NCBI GenBank assembly: GCA_031549625.1
Contig: JAVBPK010000052.1
Span: 1-20,211, forward strand
Length of the DNA: 20,211 nt
Origin: JAISXK01 sp031549625
GTDB taxonomy: Bacteria > Bacillota > Clostridia > Christensenellales > CAG-138
Direction of reading: 5' to 3'
Shown piece after piece: positions 15,126 through 20,211 of this stretch (position 1 is the first letter of the stretch; each line of letters opens with the position of its first letter). The notes beneath the pieces were generated by a model, which had not been told where the DNA came from, searched no databases, and was given only the letters and a program-made list of their open reading frames with translations. A program made the translations under genes and the position numbers.

Positions 15126-16127
15126 ATGATCGTTTCCTGGATGACGACCAATCAGTGCAATTTAAAATGCAGTCATTGCTATCAAGACGCAGGGGATAAA
15201 AAGGAGGAGGAGCTCTCCACAGCTGAGGCAAAGAAAATGATTGACGAAATATGGAGGGCCGGGTTTAAGATCATGATTTTCAGCGGCGGAGAGCCGCTGA
15301 TGCGATCTGATATTTACGAACTTGTCTCATATGCAGCAAAGGTAGGATTGCGCCCGGTGTTCGGGACAAACGGCATGCTGATAACGCGGGACGTTGCGAA
15401 AAAGCTGAAAGAAAGCGGAGCTTGTGCAATGGGCATCAGTTTGGATAGCCTCAACGAGGCAAAGCACAATAATTTCCGCGGCGACCCAAATGCTTACCGC
15501 CTTACACTGGAAAGCTTTCGCAACTGCCGTGAGGCAGGGCTTCCCTTCCAGATACACACCACAGTAATGAATTGGAACAGGGATGAAATAACCGATATGA
15601 TAGATTTCGCCGTGGCAAACGGTGCCGTTGCCCACTATATATTCTTTTTGATCCCGGTGGGCCGGGGTATCGATATTGAAGACACTTCTCTTGAGGTCGA
15701 TGAATATGAGCGGCTTTTGAAAACCATCATGGCCAAGCAAAGAGAAGTCCCCATCGACCTGAAGCCCACCTGCGCGCCACAGTTTACCCGGGTGGCTTCC
15801 CAGATGGAGGTAGATACCCGCTTTACTCGCGGATGTTTGGCGGGCCTTTCCTATTGTATCATCAGCCCCACTGGTATTGTACGCCCCTGTGCGTATATGG
15901 TTGAGGTGGCCGGGGATGTGCGCATGGCTCCCTTTGACGAAATATGGGCTTCCAGCAAGGTCTTTGCTGATTTAAGGACAGAGAATTATAAGGGGTTTTG
16001 CGGAACATGCGGCTATAAAAAGAAGTGCGGAGGATGTCGCGCTCGCGCTGCGTATTACCATGATGGCGACTATCTGTCGGAAGATAGCTACTGCGCCCAT
16101 GCTGGTGAGTATGCGAAAATACGCTAA
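15126..16127 (+). CDS. Radical SAM/SPASM protein, NirJ/AhbC-AhbD-like
   Basis: A 333-residue enzyme. The radical SAM cluster motif is Cys11-x3-Cys15-x2-Cys18 followed by Tyr-Gln-Asp-Ala-Gly, with Gly-Gly-Glu-Pro at 54-57 for SAM binding. The C-terminal SPASM region has Cys216, Cys237, Cys244, Cys255, Cys292, Cys295, Cys301, Cys304 and Cys323, enough for two auxiliary iron-sulfur clusters. The N-terminus (SWMTTNQCNLKCSHCYQDAG), FKIMIFSGGEPL and the PTCAPQFTRVA segment recall the NirJ/NirJ2/Ahb group, which acts on tetrapyrrole side chains in heme or heme d1 synthesis; that subfamily call is from memory. Peptide-modifying SPASM maturases are the alternative. AAAGGAG nine bases upstream fixes the start. 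It leads an operon with an iron/heme/cobamide-type ABC transporter 41 bases downstream. Confidence 0.85.
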   Translation: MIVSWMTTNQCNLKCSHCYQDAGDKKEEELSTAEAKKMIDEIWRAGFKIMIFSGGEPLMRSDIYELVSYAAKVGLRPVFGTNGMLITRDVAKKLKESGACAMGISLDSLNEAKHNNFRGDPNAYRLTLESFRNCREAGLPFQIHTTVMNWNRDEITDMIDFAVANGAVAHYIFFLIPVGRGIDIEDTSLEVDEYERLLKTIMAKQREVPIDLKPTCAPQFTRVASQMEVDTRFTRGCLAGLSYCIISPTGIVRPCAYMVEVAGDVRMAPFDEIWASSKVFADLRTENYKGFCGTCGYKKKCGGCRARAAYYHDGDYLSEDSYCAHAGEYAKIR

Positions 16128-16168
16128 AGCATACGGAGATATTTAGAAAAAGTATTGGAGATTGTTTT

Positions 16169-17206
16169 ATGCTGGAAAACAGATGCTTAATGAAGAGACT
16201 AACGAACTGCGTATTATTGATATTGATCCTCGCGGGACTGGTTGGTTGCAGAGCCAACTTCCCGCAGGCAGCGGAAAGCTTTTCGCCCGGAACCCAGACA
16301 TCGTTACCGAACAGCGAAGGCGCGGCATCAGGCTTGGAAACCCCATCGCCAAGCGCCGAACCAGGCCCATATACCTTTACCGATGAGTTAGGAAACGAGA
16401 TTACGGTGAATAACCCGCAGCGGGTTGTAGCGCTGATGGGAGGCTTTGCCGAAACTTGGATATTGGCTGGCGGCAAACTCTGCGGCGTCACCGACGATGC
16501 AGTCGAGGAGCGTGGTCTTGATCTGCCAAGTGATGTCGCTGTCGTAGGTAAATACAACAGCCCCAACGTTGAGGAGATCATTGCGCTAAATCCGGAGCTC
16601 GTCATCCTTTCCTCAGAAACCGAAGCGCATATGATGCTCAGAGACACCTTGGAAAATGCGGGTATTATTGCCGCCTATTTTAAAGTGACTTATTTCGAGG
16701 ACTATCTTGCCATGCTGGAAACCTGCACACAAATAACGGGCAGAGATGATTTATACGAGCGGAATGGCAGAATGGTTAAGGATAAAATTGACGATGTACA
16801 GTCCGACGTTTCAGATGAAGAGCATCCATCGGTGTTGTTTCTGATTACCTTTTCTGGCGGTGTGCGGGTGCAAAATTCCTCCACAATGACGGGTAGAATG
16901 CTCTTTGAGCTGGGTTGCGAGAACATCGCCGACAAGAATGCAAGCCTTCTAAAGGAATTCAGCATTGAAGGCATCATCAGCGAGGATCCGGATTATATCT
17001 TTGTTGTACCAATGGGCAACGACGATGAGCTCGCCATGCGTAATCTAAGAGAAAGCATTGAACAAAATCCAGCATGGAACGGCTTGACCGCGGTAAAAAG
17101 TGGCCGCTACATCCTGTTGCCCAAGGATAAATTTCTCTATAAACCGAACGTGAGATGGAATGAAAGCTATGAACACCTTAGAGATATCCTGTATGGACAG
17201 GCATAA
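16169..17206 (+). CDS. FecB/BtuF-type substrate-binding lipoprotein
   Basis: A 345-residue binding protein of a metal-chelate ABC importer. It has a lipoprotein signal peptide: basic start, hydrophobic stretch and lipobox LVGC with Cys27 as the predicted lipidated residue. A Ser/Pro-rich linker follows, then the two-lobed periplasmic-binding fold of PF01497 (FTDELGNEITVNNPQRVVAL at the domain start, VEEIIALNPELVIL, and EDPDYIFVV). In a Gram-positive cell it would be tethered outside the membrane. Ligands in this family are ferric siderophores, heme or cobamides, and sequence alone does not choose. TTGGAG eight bases upstream supports 16169; a second ATG at 16190 would shorten the signal peptide's n-region. 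It overlaps the permease gene. Confidence 0.93.
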   Translation: MLENRCLMKRLTNCVLLILILAGLVGCRANFPQAAESFSPGTQTSLPNSEGAASGLETPSPSAEPGPYTFTDELGNEITVNNPQRVVALMGGFAETWILAGGKLCGVTDDAVEERGLDLPSDVAVVGKYNSPNVEEIIALNPELVILSSETEAHMMLRDTLENAGIIAAYFKVTYFEDYLAMLETCTQITGRDDLYERNGRMVKDKIDDVQSDVSDEEHPSVLFLITFSGGVRVQNSSTMTGRMLFELGCENIADKNASLLKEFSIEGIISEDPDYIFVVPMGNDDELAMRNLRESIEQNPAWNGLTAVKSGRYILLPKDKFLYKPNVRWNESYEHLRDILYGQA

Positions 17207-18185
17207 AAAAATCATCAGGCTGCTTATTTTTAGCTTTGCCGCTATGATCCTGTCCGCTGCGCTGGGTATTTGCCTCGGGCCTCAAAATGTTGATCTGGTT
17301 GAAATGGTAAGAGCCGCTTTATCTGGTGATACCGGAAGTACGGCTTACCGGATTCTCGTTCATGTGCGCCTGCCAAGGGTGCTGGGGGCTATTCTTGCCG
17401 GAAGCGCGCTGTCTGTTTCGGGCGCGATTATACAGGCGGTGTTGAACAACCCGCTGGCAAGTCCCAATATCATAGGCGTCAACACTGGAGCCGGTCTGTT
17501 CGTGCTTCTCGTTTCAGCTCTCTTTCCGGTACATTCTTCCCTGCTTCCATTATCTGCTTTTTTGGGTGCGTTACTGACATGCGTTATTATCCTTGCTGTC
17601 TCGGCTAATTCTTCCCGCCTTATCCTTGTGTTGACTGGATTTGCCATAAGCAGCCTTTTTGCTGCTGGAATGAACGCTGTCATGATCTTCTATCCAGACG
17701 CCTATATGGGAGCCTCTAATTTTCTGGTTGGTGGCTTGTCGTCCTTGACAATGGATAACATTAAGTATCCGGCAGCCTACATTGTGGCCGGGCTTATATT
17801 GGCGCTTTTATGCGGCAAGGAGCTGAACATCATATCCCTCGGCCAGGATACGGCAAAATCCCTGGGCATGCAGGTAAAGCGCAGCCGATTTCTGCTCATA
17901 TCTGTAGCAGCGGCGCTGGCGGGTGCGGCAGTTAGCTTTGCAGGTCTTATCGGATTTGTGGGGCTTGTGATCCCGCATACGGTGAAATTTTTAGCCGGGA
18001 GCGATAACAAAGTTACTGTTCTCGCAAGTATCTTTCTGGGCAGCGCGTTTGTCACGCTTTGCGACTTGTTTGCAAGAACGGCCTTTTCGCCGTATGAGGT
18101 ACCAGTGGGTATATTAATGGCCTGTTGCGGCGGCCCGTTTTTTATAATATTGATATTGAGGAACAAGCAGAAAAATCATGATTGA
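17193..18185 (+). CDS. FecCD/BtuC-type ABC transporter permease
   Basis: About 330 residues with roughly ten hydrophobic helices. It shows the FecCD-family signatures RLPRVLGAILAGSALSVSGAIIQAVLNNPLASPNIIGVNTGAG near the N-terminus and GLIGFVGLVIPHTVKFLAG towards the C-terminus. FecCD permeases dimerise and carry ferric siderophores, heme or vitamin B12 with a FecE/BtuD ATPase. I prefer the ATG at 17193, which overlaps the binding-protein gene by 14 bases; ATGs at 17160 and 17169 are in frame but give a longer overlap. The SD is weak (AGAG nine bases upstream), in keeping with coupled translation. The stop overlaps the ATPase start by eight bases. The ABC genes are AT-richer than parE-parC. 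Confidence 0.94.
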   Translation: MDRHKKIIRLLIFSFAAMILSAALGICLGPQNVDLVEMVRAALSGDTGSTAYRILVHVRLPRVLGAILAGSALSVSGAIIQAVLNNPLASPNIIGVNTGAGLFVLLVSALFPVHSSLLPLSAFLGALLTCVIILAVSANSSRLILVLTGFAISSLFAAGMNAVMIFYPDAYMGASNFLVGGLSSLTMDNIKYPAAYIVAGLILALLCGKELNIISLGQDTAKSLGMQVKRSRFLLISVAAALAGAAVSFAGLIGFVGLVIPHTVKFLAGSDNKVTVLASIFLGSAFVTLCDLFARTAFSPYEVPVGILMACCGGPFFIILILRNKQKNHD

Positions 18186-18984
18186 GTTTCATAATATTAC
18201 CTACACATACGATAAAAATGTTTTTATCGAAAACATTAACTTAACCTTTTTGCAAGGGAAGATCACGGCACTGATCGGGCCTAATGGCTGCGGAAAAAGT
18301 ACTTTGCTGAAAATCGGAGCGCGGTTGCTTGCGCCTCAAAAGGGCAGAGTTTTGTTTAATGGCATAGACATCAAGAATATGAGGCCAAAAGAATATGCGT
18401 GCAAGGTATCTTTACTTTCGCAGTCCAATTACCCTCCCGGTGTTACGGCAAAGGATTATGTAATGTCCGGTCGGTACCCTCACATGCCCTTTGGCCGGAA
18501 TTTCTCCTCCAAAGACCGGAATATAGCACAGCAGGCGATGGAATTGACCGGCTGTACGGCCTTGGAGAACAAAAGTGTCAATCAATTATCCGGTGGAGAG
18601 CGCCAGAAGGTGTTTATTGCAATGGCGATAGCCCAGGACACGGACGTTATCTTTTTGGACGAGCCTACGACGTATTTAGATATATGCGTCAGTTATGAAA
18701 TCATGGAATTGGTTCAAAAATTAAACCGGGATATGGGTAAAACAATCATAATGGTGCTGCACGATTTAAACTTAGCGCTCAATTATGCCGACAAAGTCGT
18801 TTTAATGAATCAAGGCAGGATAATTGCAAATGACACGGCAAAGGTCATTGCTGAATGTGGCGAGCTGGCAAGAGTGTTCCAAGTTAGCGTCAAAAGCTTC
18901 AGCGGAAGCAACAATACTTACTATTTCTTTGATAAGGAACAGCAAGACATACGTTGCATGAATAGGGAGCAGGATATTATATGA
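18178..18984 (+). CDS. FecE/BtuD-type ABC transporter ATPase
   Basis: A 268-residue nucleotide-binding subunit. It has Walker A GPNGCGKST (34-42), Q-loop Gln82, signature LSGGE (137-141), Walker B DVIFLDEP (155-162) and the H-loop His195. Length and sequence fit the iron-siderophore/heme/cobalamin group. It powers import through the permease encoded just upstream, whose last eight bases it shares (ATGATTGA). The first 60 bases of the gene are only about a quarter G+C, in strong contrast to parE, which is a sign of foreign origin for the cassette. A further ATG overlaps its stop (ATGA at 18981), opening a 20-codon stub. Confidence 0.95.
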   Translation: MIEFHNITYTYDKNVFIENINLTFLQGKITALIGPNGCGKSTLLKIGARLLAPQKGRVLFNGIDIKNMRPKEYACKVSLLSQSNYPPGVTAKDYVMSGRYPHMPFGRNFSSKDRNIAQQAMELTGCTALENKSVNQLSGGERQKVFIAMAIAQDTDVIFLDEPTTYLDICVSYEIMELVQKLNRDMGKTIIMVLHDLNLALNYADKVVLMNQGRIIANDTAKVIAECGELARVFQVSVKSFSGSNNTYYFFDKEQQDIRCMNREQDII

Positions 18985-19043
18985 ATTGCACAGGAATTAT
19001 TATTGGTGGAAAGGTTTGCCTAGGAATACTCTTTTTATTTTAA
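18981..19043 (+). pseudogene. Coupled 20-codon stub, possible truncated fourth operon gene
   Basis: An ATG overlaps the ATPase stop (ATGA), with AGGGAGCAGGA 6-11 bases upstream, exactly as expected for a translationally coupled next gene. It reads 20 codons (MNCTGIIIGGKVC then hydrophobic residues) and stops at a TAA at 19041-19043, inside the T/A-rich left edge of the repeat (about 19016-19054). The simplest reading is a gene whose remainder was lost when repeat sequence joined here. The residues visible are too few to name a family; a chance start is the alternative. Confidence 0.35.
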
Positions 19044-19390
19044 ATGGGGAGCAAAGCCCCCCATACCCCCATTTTATGCCAAGTTGCATGCCTTTACTAT
19101 TTTTTTCTTTTCCACCAATCATAGGAAAAGAATCCAAGCCCCTTATAGAACCCGAAGGCTTTCAATGGGCGGCGGGACCGCACGCGAAGCGTGTAGCCGC
19201 CCGTACAACGCATAGCCGGGTTGCAGATCCAGAATACGGCTCCAAAGAGGGAAAGGCGCTCAAACGGGATACCCCCTATAAGCCCTCCCTGGTGGTCTTC
19301 CCGGAGGGGAAGGCCTGTAGGGAGGGTTGGGGTGGGTGGGCAGGATGGGGAAAAAGCGGCAACTGGGCTTGGTTTGTTTGACTTGTGCAG
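19029..19390 (+). repeat. Modular intergenic repeat, copy 1 (internal segment missing)
   Basis: It starts with the T-rich tract and ATGGGGAGCAA shared with copies A and 2, then jumps directly to the C-rich block; 19058-19390 matches 19657-19989 at a constant offset of 599 with few substitutions. It lacks the segment of about 105 bp present in copy 2. It holds nested hairpins: 19167-19173 with 19196-19202 (GGGCGGC/GCCGCCC) around CACGC-GAA-GCGTG (19181-19193), and a CCCTCCCT/AGGGAGGG stem enclosing CTTCCC/GGGAAG. Open frames cross it on both strands, but differences between copies change amino acids freely, so I call it non-coding. Confidence 0.88.
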
Positions 19391-19431
19391 ATTTTGGGCC
19401 AGCTTAGTGGCCTTTACAAAGTTTTGCCCAA

Positions 19432-19503
19432 TCCGGCTTGCGGGAACCGCACGGCGTTTTGCTAGCTCCACCGCTGCGGCTGCGCCGCATCGGCGGGCAA
19501 AAC
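19432..19503 (+). repeat. Shared 3' block of the repeat with a strong hairpin
   Basis: TCCGGCTTGCGGGAACCGCACGG and following sequence matches 20011 onward, at an offset of 579 rather than 599, so the spacer between the blocks differs. In this copy GTTTTGC (19456-19462) pairs with GCAAAAC (19497-19503) around a GC-rich inner stem (TGCGGC-TGC-GCCGCA). No T-run follows, so it is not a clear terminator. The stretch 19391-19431 between blocks shows nothing recognisable. Confidence 0.75.
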
Positions 19504-19523
19504 ACCAGAGGAAGATATAAATT

Positions 19524-19989
19524 TTCTTTTTATTTTAAATGGGGAGCAAGAACCTCTCAATTCGCAAAGGGCGCAAGATTTCGCTAACGCTCACTTGCTT
19601 CCTTGCTCATTGGGCTTTTTCCTCGCTTCTTCCCGCACTGCGGGCGCTCGGAAACGCCCCCATACCCCCATTTTATGCCAAGTTGCATGCCTTTACTATT
19701 TTTTTCTTTTCCACCAATCATAGGAAAAGAATCAGAGCCCCTTATAGAACCCGAAGGCTTTCAATGGGCGGCGGGACCGCACGCGAAGCGTGTAGCCGCC
19801 CGTACAACGCATAGCTGGGTTGCGGATCCACAATACGGCCCCGAAGAGGGAAAGGCGCTCAAACGGGATACCCCCTATAAGCCCTCCCTGGTGGTCTTCC
19901 CGGAGGGGAAGGCCTGTAGGGAGGGTTTGGGTGGGTGGGCAGGATGGGGAAAAAGCGGCAACCGGGCTTGGTTTGTTTGACTTGTGCAG
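19524..19989 (+). repeat. Modular intergenic repeat, copy 2 (fullest copy)
   Basis: Positions 19524-19659 equal copy A (14771-14906) and 19657-19989 equal copy 1, so this copy contains both modules and reveals the family's full layout. It carries the same nested hairpins as copy 1. From 20011 the 3' block related to 19432 follows, then another hairpin AGCCAAG...CTTGGCT (20095-20120) with an inner GGGC/GCCC stem. The stretch 18985-20211 contains no credible gene beyond the stub at 18981. Confidence 0.9.
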
Positions 19990-20154
19990 GACTGCCGCGG
20001 TTTTGCTTACTCCGACTTGCGGGAACCGCACGGTGTTTTGCTGGCTCCACCGCTGCGGCTGCGACGCACTGGCGGCGCTTCGGCTCTGGCCTCCAGCCAA
20101 GCGGGCTGCGCCCCTTGGCTTTCGACGACCCGGTACATAACCTAGCTTCCGCTT

Positions 20155-20200
20155 TCCAAAGCAAAAACACACACCGTTTGGTGTGTGTTTTTGCTTTGGA
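20155..20200. terminator. Strong bidirectional terminator hairpin
   Basis: A perfect 21-bp stem: TCCAAAGC, five A, CACACACC, loop GTTT, then the exact complement ending GCTTTGGA. The core ACACACACC/GGTGTGTGT stem is flanked by an A-run on the left and a T-run on the right, so it works as a rho-independent terminator on either strand. It closes the repeat region and probably separates it from a convergent gene beyond the window. Confidence 0.88.
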
Positions 20201-20211
20201 TGCCGGCGGCT

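Noticed and set aside
15118..15129. Three-codon ORF ATG-GAT-AAA-TGA overlapping the radical SAM start
   Set aside because: The SD is only one base from this ATG, while it is nine bases from the enzyme ATG, so this is coincidental.
18986..19381. Open frame of 131 codons in repeat copy 1, with a near-identical frame at 19603-19980 in copy 2
   Set aside because: The C-terminal parts match because the DNA is repeated. The few differences between copies mostly change amino acids, an opposite-strand frame is equally open, and there is no SD or recognisable domain.
19732..20172. Minus-strand open frame across repeat copy 2, with a counterpart at 19097-19471
   Set aside because: Same argument: a stop-poor, hairpin-rich repeat, with amino-acid changes between copies and no start signal.
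18985..20211. CRISPR array, because of repeated blocks
   Set aside because: Repeats are hundreds of bases long, imperfect and irregularly spaced, with no short repeat-spacer periodicity and no cas genes.
14728..20211. Insertion sequence or transposon
   Set aside because: No transposase fragment, no terminal inverted repeats at the repeat edges and no clear short target duplication other than the TTGCCTAG octamer, which is reported separately.

Overview
The window looks like a mid-GC chromosomal segment from a Bacillota (Firmicutes) anaerobe, most likely Clostridia. The support is the secA-prfB pair with an RF2 frameshift site, the ACT/UPF0210 pair, parE-parC, strong purine-rich Shine-Dalgarno (SD) sequences, TTGnnn-N17-TAnAAT promoters and a SPASM radical SAM enzyme. 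The taxon is inferred from gene content only.

Layout. Positions 1-402 hold no gene but a dense run of short, mostly perfect palindromes. On the minus strand, positions 9178 down to 416 carry two blocks. The first is an ACT-domain regulator and a UPF0210 protein (9178-7526), with a well-formed promoter, a structured leader and a terminator. The second is secA, prfB, an alpha/beta hydrolase, a condensation/acyltransferase-like protein and a zinc-ribbon membrane protein of DUF6320 type (7337-416). secA has its own extended -10 promoter, and short gaps and overlaps suggest the whole block can be co-transcribed. On the plus strand, a divergent promoter drives an EamA-type transporter (9420-10277), followed closely by parE and parC (10328-14727), joined by a one-base TAATG overlap.

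Beyond parC the character changes. A lower-GC cassette (about 14.9-19.0 kb) encodes a NirJ/Ahb-like radical SAM/SPASM protein, a FecB/BtuF-type binding lipoprotein, a FecCD-type permease and a FecE/BtuD-type ATPase. The three ABC genes overlap end to end. A possible 33-codon Trp/Tyr/Phe-rich peptide lies just upstream. A coupled start at the ATPase stop opens a 20-codon stub that ends in repeat sequence, which suggests a lost downstream gene. Copies of one intergenic repeat family bracket the cassette (14771-14906 and 19029 onward). The last 1.2 kb is a mosaic of two further copies, full of hairpins, ending in a strong bidirectional terminator. There is no transposase, integrase, tRNA, rRNA or CRISPR array.

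How the genes fit together: the left and middle parts are housekeeping (protein export, translation termination, topoisomerase IV) plus a small lipid or ester-type operon. The right part looks like an acquired metal/tetrapyrrole uptake and modification unit embedded in repeats, and is the best candidate for undescribed biology here.
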